Positions 39,668 to 48,514 of a DNA stretch of 64,000 nucleotides are shown one piece after another. A program made the position numbers and the translations under genes. Below the pieces are notes generated by a model. That model saw only the letters and a list, made by a program, of their open reading frames with translations, did not search any database and was not told the origin of the DNA. Every line of letters starts with the position of its first letter. The stretch's first letter is position 1. Source of the DNA: Legionella quinlivanii (GTDB lineage: Bacteria > Pseudomonadota > Gammaproteobacteria > Legionellales > Legionellaceae); the NCBI RefSeq assembly GCF_900461555.1, contig NZ_UGOX01000001.1:1873501-1937500 (forward strand). The letters are read 5' to 3'.

Positions 39668-42296
39668 AATGGCCTCCCTCCTGTTCATTAAACAAATGCC
39701 TGATCTTGTTTAAAAGATCATCATTAGTCGTTTTTGCTTTAACCAAAGCATCGACAACATACTTGGAATACTCTTGATCCAGTTCGGTATTTGAATAAAC
39801 AATCACCGGGAATTTCTTCTCAGCCAATACAGGCAGAAGCTGAGTACCACTGCCATCCGGTAAAAGCAAATCAAGAATAATCAAATCAAACTGCTGCTTT
39901 TCCAAGACTTCTTTCGCTTCATGCAATGTGGAGACAGAGGTTAAGTTTGCTTCTGTTTCTAACACAGTGCGAACTACCTTCTGCATGTCGATATCATCCT
40001 CGACATGTAAAATAAGCGGGACTCTGTCTTTATTTTTTTCTTTAATTTTCCCGATAGATAATAATAGCTTGTCAAAATTGATAGGTTTGTCTAACCAGTC
40101 AATGACTAATATGGCATCACCGTTAATTATTGAATGTCCTGTTTCAGCGATAACCGAAAGTACAATTACTGGCAGTTCTCTTGTTTTTTCAGAGTTTCGT
40201 AATTCTCTGATAAAGCTGATGCCATCCTGATCAGGTAAAATGAGATCCAGTAGAATGGCTTTGTATTTTGTGGTGTTCAAACATTTTTTTGCTTCAGCAA
40301 CCGAATCCACAATATCCACAGCAAATCCGGCACTTTCCATTAATAATCCCAGAAATTTGGACTGATCCGGATCGTCTTCACATATTAAAAATCTATCCCG
40401 ATTTGGATTAATAATCTGCGGAGTCGTTTGTTCCTGTGTTTCAGCACTGGTATTCAAATCAAAATAAAATTGGCTGCCTACCCCCGGCTGACTTGTGAAA
40501 TTAATGTGTCCACCCATTTTGTCAATAATTGCTTTACTTATACTTAGCCCTAATCCGGTTCCACCTTTCCCTCGGGTTGAGGAGGAATCGGCCTGACTGA
40601 ATTGCTGGAAAATACGCGGTTGAAATTCCGGTGGAATCCCTGAGCCGCAATCCGTAATAATCACCCGCACTTGATTTCCCTGCAGTTTCATGGAAATGGT
40701 TACCTCACTTCCTGATGGTGAAAACTTAATGGCGTTGGATAATAAATTGGCAATAACCTGCATCAAACGATCCGGGTCGACCTGTACGACAATATCTGGA
40801 AGTGATTTTTCAAAGCGAACTGACACATTGTATTTTTCACCGTACATTTTTATCGCTTGAATTGAATCCATGATTAGATTGGATAGATTTATTTTTGTTA
40901 TTTTAAAATCCATTTTGCCGGCCTGGATTTTTTCCATATCCAGAATATCATTGATTAATAATAACAAACGCTCACAGTTCTTATTGGCGATATCGAGCAG
41001 ACGTTGCGCTTTTTCCGAAAAACTGCCCACAGCTCCTCCTAAAAGCAGACCGAGGGCGCCCCGGATAGATGTGAGAGGGGTTCGCAATTCATGACTGACC
41101 ACTGAAACAAATTCTCTTTTCATCTTTTCTGTTTCTTTTAAATCAGTAATATCATGGATGGCAATCACTGCGCCCATTGTGGAATCGTCGGTGCTCTTTA
41201 TCGCCTGACCATCTACAATAACATTTCGACGCTCACCATTATTAAACTGGATTAATAACTCCATACCATGAATCTTTTCTCCGCGCAGAGCACGAATCAA
41301 GGGCGACTGATTGTCATTGATTCTTTGATTATCTAATGATTCAAAATGTAAATAATCAGACAGTTTTAAGCCGGCAACTTGTGAGCTGTGCTGATAGTTT
41401 TTTTTCAGTGCTTTATTGTAAACAGTAATTATTCCGCTCGTATTACAGGCAATGATTCCGTCATCAAGATTATTCAAAATAGCGTCAACAAACTCCCGCT
41501 CATTCTGTACAACTTTAAGCATCTGCTTGTAATAAGTAGAAACCATCAAGGCAAGACTTATGATAAGACCGGTAATGCCTGCTACAAAAAAAGCAAGTAA
41601 ATCCTGATTAACCGTTTCGATATGCGGACCATGTGCTGCCAATGGCGTAAACACGGCCGCCGCCATGCCTGTATAATGCATGCCGCAAATAGCGATTCCC
41701 ATCACTAACGCACTGAGCATTTTAGTATAAAACTGCTTTCTCGATGATCCTCGATTGCTTTCCAGGGCCAGCCATAGTGCTGCTTCTGAGGCCAAAATAG
41801 CAATCAAAATGGAGAGGAAAAACGTGGTGATTATATAGTGGATCTGGACATGTACCCGCATGCCTTCCATGCCCGCATAATGCATGCTTGCAATCCCCAG
41901 ACCTATTACAATCCCACCGGCGATTAGATTTGAAACAGAATGATTATCTGATCTTAATATAAACAAGGCGAAGAAGGAGACAGCGATGGCCAGGAGAAGA
42001 GAGAAAACAGTCCAGAAGACATCATATCCCATAGCCATCGGCATAATAAAAGAAAGCATACCGATGAAATGCATGGACCATATACCAGCTCCCATTGCAA
42101 AAGCGCCGCCCAGAAGCCAGTATATTTTATCCCGTGAATTTTTTTCTGCTCTTAATCTCCCTGCGAAATCGAGGGCGACATATGAAGCCAGAACCGCAAT
42201 AATATAAGAAAGTACAACTAGTTTAGGATCATAGCTGCCATAAATAGTATCCGCAGGTAAAGGGCCTTCCTGGAACCAATTTAAATCCCTTATCAT
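39660..42296 (-). CDS. MHYT-PAS hybrid sensor histidine kinase with two receivers
   Basis: This 878-residue kinase begins with a seven-helix MHYT sensor (residues about 25-255) with three motif copies (SMHFIGM, SMHYAGM, GMHYTGM). These are proposed to bind copper and so may sense oxygen, CO or NO. A PAS domain (about 265-385), HisKA with His402 (VVSHELRTPL), HATPase (DCGSGIP, GTGLGLSI) and two C-terminal receivers (LLDLILPDQDG and ILDLLLPDGSG) follow. It leads an overlapping three-gene operon with a receiver and a diguanylate cyclase. The ligand is inferred from the family. Confidence 0.92.
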   Translation of the reverse strand: MIRDLNWFQEGPLPADTIYGSYDPKLVVLSYIIAVLASYVALDFAGRLRAEKNSRDKIYWLLGGAFAMGAGIWSMHFIGMLSFIMPMAMGYDVFWTVFSLLLAIAVSFFALFILRSDNHSVSNLIAGGIVIGLGIASMHYAGMEGMRVHVQIHYIITTFFLSILIAILASEAALWLALESNRGSSRKQFYTKMLSALVMGIAICGMHYTGMAAAVFTPLAAHGPHIETVNQDLLAFFVAGITGLIISLALMVSTYYKQMLKVVQNEREFVDAILNNLDDGIIACNTSGIITVYNKALKKNYQHSSQVAGLKLSDYLHFESLDNQRINDNQSPLIRALRGEKIHGMELLIQFNNGERRNVIVDGQAIKSTDDSTMGAVIAIHDITDLKETEKMKREFVSVVSHELRTPLTSIRGALGLLLGGAVGSFSEKAQRLLDIANKNCERLLLLINDILDMEKIQAGKMDFKITKINLSNLIMDSIQAIKMYGEKYNVSVRFEKSLPDIVVQVDPDRLMQVIANLLSNAIKFSPSGSEVTISMKLQGNQVRVIITDCGSGIPPEFQPRIFQQFSQADSSSTRGKGGTGLGLSISKAIIDKMGGHINFTSQPGVGSQFYFDLNTSAETQEQTTPQIINPNRDRFLICEDDPDQSKFLGLLMESAGFAVDIVDSVAEAKKCLNTTKYKAILLDLILPDQDGISFIRELRNSEKTRELPVIVLSVIAETGHSIINGDAILVIDWLDKPINFDKLLLSIGKIKEKNKDRVPLILHVEDDIDMQKVVRTVLETEANLTSVSTLHEAKEVLEKQQFDLIILDLLLPDGSGTQLLPVLAEKKFPVIVYSNTELDQEYSKYVVDALVKAKTTNDDLLNKIRHLFNEQEGGHYA

Positions 42297-42385
42297 GATG
42301 CTTTACCTGCTTGCGGATCTTCCTAATTACAGTATATACCCAAGCAACTTCAAAATGCTATTTCTGGTCTATTGCCCGGGTATAG

Positions 42386-43393
42386 TTAAAAAAGATCCTC
42401 TTGAGTTAACCCTACTTTTTCCAACAAGCCTCTCAAGGTTTTCAATGCCTCCACCTGGATTTGGCGAACCCGTTCACGAGTCAAGTCGATCTCCTTACCC
42501 ACATCTTCCAGCGTGGCTTTTTCAAAGCCGCGCAGACCAAAACGCCGTGCAATGACCTGCTGCTGATTATCTGTTAGCTTATCCAGTAACGATTCAATGT
42601 GGGCTCGCAGATTTTCATCAGTGAGCAATTCAGCCGGATTCACACTATTCTCATCAGCAATCGTATCAAGCAAGGATTTGTTATCGTCATAGCCGATAGG
42701 CGTATCCACTGAGGCAACCTTGTCATTTAACCCCAATAATTTTTCAACATCTTCAAGAGGTTTATCCACCATCTCGGCAATTTCTTCCGCAGACGGCTCA
42801 TGATCGAGTTTTTGCGTCAGTTGTCTGGCTGCGCGTAAGTAAACGTTTAGTTCTTTAACCACATGAATGGGCAAGCGAATCGTTCGAGTCTGGTTCATTA
42901 TAGCTCGTTCGATCGTTTGTCTAATCCACCACGTCGCATAGGTTGAAAATCGAAATCCTCTGTCCGGATCAAATTTTTCAACCGACTTCATTAACCCCAG
43001 ATTCCCCTCTTCAATCAAATCCAGTAATGGCAGTCCCCGATTAAGATATCGTCTGGAAATTTTAACCACCAGACGAAGATTGGATTCGATCATTTTTTTA
43101 CGCGCTGCAACATCCCCCTTCAACGCCAGACGAGCATAATGAACCTCTTCCTCGGCGGAAAGTAATGGCGAGAAACCTATTTCACTTAAATAGAGTTGAG
43201 TAGCATCCATTGCCTTGGAGGTTTGTCTGCCTCGCTGGTAGGTAGGGAAAATTTCTTCATCAGTAAAATCAGGCTCGCTATCCTCACTGGCCAATGTTTC
43301 CTCTTCCAAAAGCAATGAATCTTCCTCGACAGGATCTTCCCATTCAGTCTCTGCGATCTCTGGTTCTTTTATTGATTCATCTTCGGCTTGCAT
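42386..43393 (-). CDS. rpoS: RNA polymerase sigma factor RpoS
   Basis: This 335-residue sigma-70-family factor has regions 1.2 to 4.2 complete: [42 protein letters not shown] and the region 4 helix-turn-helix ending in [18 protein letters not shown]. The long acidic N-terminus is typical of the Legionella form. RpoS supports the transmissive, stress-resistant phase. I start at the ATG at 43393 with AAGG eight bases upstream; a GTG three codons earlier overlaps that site. It follows nlpD, the usual arrangement. Confidence 0.96.
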   Translation of the reverse strand: MQAEDESIKEPEIAETEWEDPVEEDSLLLEEETLASEDSEPDFTDEEIFPTYQRGRQTSKAMDATQLYLSEIGFSPLLSAEEEVHYARLALKGDVAARKKMIESNLRLVVKISRRYLNRGLPLLDLIEEGNLGLMKSVEKFDPDRGFRFSTYATWWIRQTIERAIMNQTRTIRLPIHVVKELNVYLRAARQLTQKLDHEPSAEEIAEMVDKPLEDVEKLLGLNDKVASVDTPIGYDDNKSLLDTIADENSVNPAELLTDENLRAHIESLLDKLTDNQQQVIARRFGLRGFEKATLEDVGKEIDLTRERVRQIQVEALKTLRGLLEKVGLTQEDLF

Positions 43394-43479
43394 GATTGTC
43401 ACCTTTTGTGTTTATATCAGCCTGAAAAAACACAGTCTCATTTGAAATTAGCCACTGAATTATATAAATTAGGTCAGTA

Positions 43480-44256
43480 TTATCTTTTTTGCAAATACAG
43501 CATTGGATTCACAGGTTGACCTGATTTTCTAATTTCAAAATGAACGCCCCAAAACTGCCTGTCTATAATTCCCATTTCGGCAATAATCTGTCCCGCTTTA
43601 ACTTTTTGACCCTCTTCTACTTTATTCTTCAAATTATTGGCATAGGCAGTTAAAAACTGACCATTGTGCTTTATGATAATTAAATTACCATAACCAGAGA
43701 GGCCATTCCCGGAATAAGCAACGACTCCATCTGCCGCAGCATACACTGCTGCCCCTTTACTACCAGCAATATCTATGCCTTTTTTTCCTTGCGAAGGATT
43801 AAATGTTGTAACCACACGACCTGGCGCAGGCCATTTCCATTGGCCGCCGATGTACTGGGTGGGAGCAGGTTGAGGAACAACGGCAGAAATTGGTTTCTTT
43901 TGGATATATTGTGGCGTTTTTGCCGTTTTAAAGGGTTTTTCATAGTGTGGTGTGACAGTTTTGACCTGTCGGGCCGTCTTGATTTGTGCGCCAGGGCTTA
44001 AACGGATGGTTTGGCCTACGTGAACAGAATATGGAATACGTAAATGATTATAAGCTGCCAGCTGACGCACATCCCTGTCGTAACGGAAAGCAATTGCATA
44101 TAAAGTATCACCCGGCTGAACGACATGGACTGTCTTGTGACTAAGATTCCATCGCGAGCGGATGTCTTCAACAGGTACCGGCCGCGGGTTTACCGCACAA
44201 CCGGATAAAAAGGAAATTAAAAGCAGGAGAAATAAAGCAGGCATAGTCAGTCTCAT
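43480..44256 (-). CDS. nlpD: NlpD-type LysM/LytM lipoprotein
   Basis: This 258-residue lipoprotein has a lipobox (FLSGC), a LysM peptidoglycan-binding domain (VVQPGDTLYAIAFRYDRDVR) and a C-terminal M23/LytM domain at about residues 140-255. The metal-binding residues are lost (the HxxxD motif is replaced by KKGIDIAG), as in E. coli NlpD, so it should activate amidases and not cut peptidoglycan itself. Its ATG overlaps the yqaA stop by four bases. It is followed by rpoS; in many bacteria an rpoS promoter lies inside nlpD. Confidence 0.93.
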   Translation of the reverse strand: MRLTMPALFLLLLISFLSGCAVNPRPVPVEDIRSRWNLSHKTVHVVQPGDTLYAIAFRYDRDVRQLAAYNHLRIPYSVHVGQTIRLSPGAQIKTARQVKTVTPHYEKPFKTAKTPQYIQKKPISAVVPQPAPTQYIGGQWKWPAPGRVVTTFNPSQGKKGIDIAGSKGAAVYAAADGVVAYSGNGLSGYGNLIIIKHNGQFLTAYANNLKNKVEEGQKVKAGQIIAEMGIIDRQFWGVHFEIRKSGQPVNPMLYLQKR

Positions 44257-44837
44257 GCAACCAATTTCATTATTAGAAGGATCAATACTAACAGGACCAG
44301 TACACTCCAGCCAATTATATCGACATATTGGCGCAAATTTTTATGAAGCTTATGACCATAAAAATACATAATGCCTGAGACGAGAAAAAATCGCAGCCCT
44401 CTTCCCAGAATCGAAGCAAAGACAAAGGGCAAAAAAGCCATGCTCATGGCCCCTGCCGCAATCGTAAACAATTTATAAGGAATTGGTGAAAACCCCGCTA
44501 CAAAAATAACCAGGATGCCATGCTGGGTAAACCATTGCTGAATCAAATGATAATTATGACTCCAGGAAGAACTTTCAATCCAGGGTAATATCGCTTCGAT
44601 AAAAAAATAACCAATCAAATAGCCAAAAACTCCGCCGAGCACCGAAAAAAGCGTGGTAATAAACGCGTATTGCCAGGAGCGTCTGGGATTCGCCAGGCCC
44701 ATACTAATGAGCATGACATCAGGCGGAATAGGGAAAAAAGAAGATTCCGCAAAAGACACGCCTGCAAGATAATAAGGCGCATGCGCATGACCGGACCACT
44801 GCACCGTTTTATCATACAAAAGACTAAAGATTCTCAT
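44253..44837 (-). CDS. YqaA-family VTT-domain membrane protein
   Basis: This protein of about 194 residues has four to five transmembrane segments and belongs to the YqaA branch of the DedA/VTT superfamily. The signatures ESSFFPIPPDVMLISMGLANP and FAGFSPIPYKLFTIAAGAM are clear. The family is linked to lipid flipping and membrane homeostasis. It overlaps surE by one base (TAATG) and nlpD by four, so surE-yqaA-nlpD-rpoS is compact. The position often held by pcm in this cluster is taken by yqaA. Confidence 0.9.
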   Translation of the reverse strand: MRIFSLLYDKTVQWSGHAHAPYYLAGVSFAESSFFPIPPDVMLISMGLANPRRSWQYAFITTLFSVLGGVFGYLIGYFFIEAILPWIESSSWSHNYHLIQQWFTQHGILVIFVAGFSPIPYKLFTIAAGAMSMAFLPFVFASILGRGLRFFLVSGIMYFYGHKLHKNLRQYVDIIGWSVLVLLVLILLIMKLVA

Positions 44838-45592
44838 TATTCCCAATTTAACTTATCCACCCATGTTGATAATTGATCAAAAACCTTATAGTGTGTCATG
44901 TCAAGATGCAAGGGGGTAATTGAAACGTATTGCCTTGCGATTGCATAGAAATCGGTTCCCGGTCCAGCATCCGCCTGAGAGCCTGAGGGTCCTACCCAAT
45001 AAATCGGCCGCCCTCGGGGATCAAGCTCGGTAATCGTAGGTTCAGCACAATGGCGTGTACCTAAACGCGTCACCTCAAATCCTTTAATTTGGTTCAAGGG
45101 TAAATCAGGAATATTTACATTTAAAATGGTTTGCGAAGGCAGCATATTAGTGTGCATGTTCAATACAAGCTGCTTTGCAATATTTGCCGCAGAATCATAA
45201 TGCTGAATGTTTTCACCCGCCATAGAAAACGCAATTGCTGGCAAACCAAGATATCGGCCTTCCATAGCGGCGGCCACTGTTCCCGAATACAGAATATCAT
45301 CACCCAGATTTGCGCCATCATTAATACCGGAAACAACCAAATCGACCGTTGGTTCGAGAAATCCTGTAAGAGCCAGATGCACACAGTCAGTCGGTGTCCC
45401 ATCCACGCTATAGTAGCCATTATCCATTTGTCTTATCCGTAAGGGACGAGTCAGGGTTAAGGAATTGCTGGCACCGCTGCGATTGCGATCAGGAGCGACC
45501 ACACTGACCTCGCCGAGTGTCGACATTTCATTTGCCAATGCTCTTATACCAGGCGCAGAAACACCATCATCATTACTTACTAATATTCTCAT
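44837..45592 (-). CDS. surE: 5'/3'-nucleotidase SurE
   Basis: This 251-residue metal-dependent phosphatase acts on nucleoside monophosphates, with a role in stationary-phase survival. The start motif [16 protein letters not shown] with the paired Asp metal ligands, the SGASNSLT loop, and [19 protein letters not shown] are all intact. It heads the surE-yqaA-nlpD-rpoS run and begins three bases after the small lipoprotein gene. Confidence 0.97.
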   Translation of the reverse strand: MRILVSNDDGVSAPGIRALANEMSTLGEVSVVAPDRNRSGASNSLTLTRPLRIRQMDNGYYSVDGTPTDCVHLALTGFLEPTVDLVVSGINDGANLGDDILYSGTVAAAMEGRYLGLPAIAFSMAGENIQHYDSAANIAKQLVLNMHTNMLPSQTILNVNIPDLPLNQIKGFEVTRLGTRHCAEPTITELDPRGRPIYWVGPSGSQADAGPGTDFYAIARQYVSITPLHLDMTHYKVFDQLSTWVDKLNWE

Positions 45593-45595
45593 TCA

Positions 45596-45976
45596 TCAAC
45601 TCTCAGGAGACTCTAACCATTTTACGATTGCCAGATATTCAGCCAGTTGCTGCTCATTCCGATCAATTAATTCCCGTAAATCAGTCTGATTGGCGCTTTC
45701 TTTCAGCTCCAGTTTTTGTCCGGCCAGTTTCATTTGCAAGGACAAAATTCGCTGCCCAAAACCCTGTGGACTTAATTGTAGCTCATAAGCCAGTTGATTT
45801 TGGCGGGCAGACAAGGCTTTCAGCTCATCACAGCTGATTTTGCCGGGGCTTGCCGCCGGACAGTTTTTTAAAGCCTGCTCAACCTTCTCTGGATTTAGTC
45901 GATAATAATTTTCGTCTCGGGCAGAGCAGCTTGTTGAGAGAAGAACGGCCATCCCCCAGACAAAATGTTTTATCAT
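45596..45976 (-). CDS. Small lipoprotein, EexN-like N-terminus
   Basis: This protein of about 126 residues has a signal peptide ending in the lipobox LSTSC. The mature start NYYRLNPEKVEQALKNC plus a second Cys (ISCDELK) resembles the EexN (conjugation entry-exclusion) lipoprotein pattern, followed by a Gln/Leu-rich coiled coil. I start at 45976 with a GAGG site; the frame extends 14 codons further. Homology to EexN is a pattern resemblance only. It is immediately upstream of surE, and may be its co-transcribed leader gene. Confidence 0.7.
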   Translation of the reverse strand: MIKHFVWGMAVLLSTSCSARDENYYRLNPEKVEQALKNCPAASPGKISCDELKALSARQNQLAYELQLSPQGFGQRILSLQMKLAGQKLELKESANQTDLRELIDRNEQQLAEYLAIVKWLESPES

Positions 45977-46171
45977 CCCAACCTCTTCACAAAATACTGA
46001 AAACCTGCATGTTATCATTAGTCAAATACTTATGCCACGATGTTTGTATAGCCAGGAATAGCTTCGTCATCCAAATCTTGCTCAGAATATCCATTAATTG
46101 CTATTTTGTTCATTGAATAAATGCCAGCAATTGGGTATTGTTGTCAGCTTTCTAATCAACAGATTCTATTT

Positions 46172-47884
46172 ATGCTGGATTTTAGTGTTGTTCGCGATAA
46201 ACAAACCGATGAAATATGTATTGAAACGTCTATCACAGGTAAAGCGTTACTGACTCTGCCGCAATTAAACAAGGGAACCGCGTTTACTCAGGAAGAACGT
46301 CGTGCCTTTGGTTTATTGGGGAAATTGCCGCATCGAGTGGAAACCCTGGATGAACAGGTCAAGCGCGCCTATTTACAGTATTCAAGTTATCAGACGCGAC
46401 TCCAGCAAAATATCTATCTGAATAATCTGCATGACAAAAATCAAACGCTTTTTTATAAATTATTAAGCAGGCATCTCGGGGAAATGCTTCCTACGATCTA
46501 CACCCCCATCGTAGGCACTGCCGTCAAGCGTTTCAGCCATGAGTATCGCCAACCCAGAGGCTTGTACATTGCACATTCGGACAAAAACCAATTGGATGAA
46601 ATTTTTAATAATCGCTCCAATCCTGAAATTGACTTAATTGTCGTGACTGATGGCGAAGGCGTTCTCGGTATTGGTGATCAGGGAATTGGCGGTATGGATA
46701 TTCCGGTCGCCAAACTGATGGTTTACACCCTGTGCGGAGGAATTGATCCCAGCCGTACACTGCCGGTGTTCCTCGATGTTGGAACCAATAATAAGGAACT
46801 GCTGAATGACCCATTCTATTTAGGCTGTCGTCATCCACGTATTCCCGCAGCGGATTATGATCACTTCATTAATGCCTTTGTTAAAACGGTGCATAAGCAT
46901 TTTCCAAACGCATTTTTACATTGGGAAGATTTTGGACGCGGCAATGCCAGACGAATTCTGGAACGGTTTCAGGATGAGCTTTGTACTTTTAATGACGATA
47001 TTCAGGGAACAGGGGCTGTTACTCTGGCGGCTTTACTGGCAGCCTCCGATGTCAGCGGACAAAAGCTTTCCGAACACCGGATTGTAGTATTCGGGGCAGG
47101 CTCGGCAGGAACTGGTATAAGCGATCAGATCGTTGATGCCCTGATCCAGCAAGGTTTAACCGGGGAAGAAGCTTACCAGCGCTTCTGGCTCATAGACCGC
47201 CAGGGCTTACTAATAAATGATGATGCGGAACTCACTGAAGCCCAACAGCCCTATGCACGCAAGCGCAGTGAAATCCAATCCTGGTCGTTAAACGGTTCAA
47301 ATCCATCATTAACGGATACTGTACGCCATGTACAACCAACCATTTTAATTGGCTGCTCTGCACAGCCTGGCGCTTTTTCACAGGATATTATTGAAACAAT
47401 GTCGCAAACCTGTGATCGCCCTATTATTTTTCCCTTATCCAATCCCGATGAAAAATGCGAAGCACAACCCGCCGATATTTTGCAGTGGAGCCAAGGGCGG
47501 GCACTAGTCGCTACCGGCACTTCATTTCCAGCGGTAGAATATCAAAATCGCCTGATTGATATCGCGCAATGCAATAATGCACTGGTATTTCCAGGCATTG
47601 GATTGGGCATTTTAACGGTACAGGCAACTCGTCTTTCCAAAAAAATGATTTGGGCTGCTGCAAAAACCTTAAGTGAGTTTTCACCCAGCCGCAAAGACAG
47701 TTTTCTGCCGCTGCTTCCTTCATTGAATGACGCACAAATGGTTGCCAGGCAAATTGCTGTAAGCGTTGCGAAGGCCGCGATTGAGGAAGGACTGGCACAG
47801 ACCAATCAGAATGAAAATCTGGTCAGGCTGATTAATGACCGGTTCTGGGAAGCACGGTATTTGCCCTTTCGACGCAAGCCGTAA
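46172..47884 (+). CDS. maeA: NAD-dependent malic enzyme
   Basis: This enzyme of about 570 residues decarboxylates malate to pyruvate. It matches the E. coli MaeA type, with YTPIVGTAVKRFSHEYRQP, VVTDGEGVLGIGDQGIGGMDI, FNDDIQGTGAVTLAALL and the Rossmann motif VFGAGSAGTGI. I place the start at 46172 (MLDFSVVRD); an ATG 17 codons upstream is also open, and neither start has a strong ribosome site. It is divergent from the surE cluster. Confidence 0.94.
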   Translation: MLDFSVVRDKQTDEICIETSITGKALLTLPQLNKGTAFTQEERRAFGLLGKLPHRVETLDEQVKRAYLQYSSYQTRLQQNIYLNNLHDKNQTLFYKLLSRHLGEMLPTIYTPIVGTAVKRFSHEYRQPRGLYIAHSDKNQLDEIFNNRSNPEIDLIVVTDGEGVLGIGDQGIGGMDIPVAKLMVYTLCGGIDPSRTLPVFLDVGTNNKELLNDPFYLGCRHPRIPAADYDHFINAFVKTVHKHFPNAFLHWEDFGRGNARRILERFQDELCTFNDDIQGTGAVTLAALLAASDVSGQKLSEHRIVVFGAGSAGTGISDQIVDALIQQGLTGEEAYQRFWLIDRQGLLINDDAELTEAQQPYARKRSEIQSWSLNGSNPSLTDTVRHVQPTILIGCSAQPGAFSQDIIETMSQTCDRPIIFPLSNPDEKCEAQPADILQWSQGRALVATGTSFPAVEYQNRLIDIAQCNNALVFPGIGLGILTVQATRLSKKMIWAAAKTLSEFSPSRKDSFLPLLPSLNDAQMVARQIAVSVAKAAIEEGLAQTNQNENLVRLINDRFWEARYLPFRRKP

Positions 47885-47922
47885 TGACCGAGAGTCTTCA
47901 TCAAGACGCAACTAAGAGCTAT

Positions 47923-48033
47923 CCCCTTCTCTCTAACTCTCTCCCCGAGGAGAGAGGACTGTAGGAAAGATTCATTTAAAGAGAAATCCCCTCGCCCAAG
48001 CTGGGAGAGGGCTAGGGTGAGGGTTGATTTTAA
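47923..48033. repeat. Complex palindromic intergenic repeat, copy 2 (inverted)
   Basis: On the minus strand this element reproduces the 32-base core of 22989-23020 without a mismatch (48002-48033) and ends with the same 19-base arm (47928-47946). It lacks the tandem duplication in the centre of copy 1. It fills the spacer between maeA and the convergent inhibitor gene. Confidence 0.8.
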
Positions 48034-48043
48034 CCCCCAAACT

Positions 48044-48451
48044 TTACTGCTCCAGCACAGGCGCTGCCGTATTCAATCCTTTTTGAAATGTAATAATCAC
48101 TTTTTGCGTTCTTCCATTCTGAGGCTCCCACGGGCGAGCGTAAAAAAATTCAAAGGTGCTTCTCTTAGGAAGAGTCACTCCTTTTAGCACCTCAAAAACA
48201 AATACAGTTTTCCCCCCTGCTCCGATTAATTTAGGTTTGCTGGGGTGGAATTGATGCGTCATCAGTTCATATAATTTGTCATTGTATTTTTTCAGGGTCC
48301 AACTATAGCCAGTCGTAGGATTAGAGGGCAAGCTAATCGAAAAATGAGGATGGGTTATATCTACATTCATGAATATTTCCGGGGAATCATAAACTGCAGC
48401 ATATAATTGGCTTGATAAGAGCAGATTAATCAGCAGTATCCATTTTTTCAT
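48044..48451 (-). CDS. Secreted chagasin-family (I42) cysteine protease inhibitor
   Basis: This 135-residue protein has a signal peptide (WILLINLLLSSQLYA) and all three loop signatures of the chagasin/ICP family that plug papain-type active sites: NPTTGYSW, GAGGKTVFVFEV and ARPWEP. AGAGGA precedes the ATG. Such inhibitors in bacteria act in the periplasm or outside. An intracellular pathogen might use it against host cathepsins or amoebal papain-like proteases; that target is inference. No known protease gene is adjacent. Confidence 0.85.
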   Translation of the reverse strand: MKKWILLINLLLSSQLYAAVYDSPEIFMNVDITHPHFSISLPSNPTTGYSWTLKKYNDKLYELMTHQFHPSKPKLIGAGGKTVFVFEVLKGVTLPKRSTFEFFYARPWEPQNGRTQKVIITFQKGLNTAAPVLEQ

Positions 48452-48514
48452 ATTACATCCTCTCAGATCGTCCTATTTGAAGTATACTCAAACTTTTATT
48501 ATTAAGGACAATTT

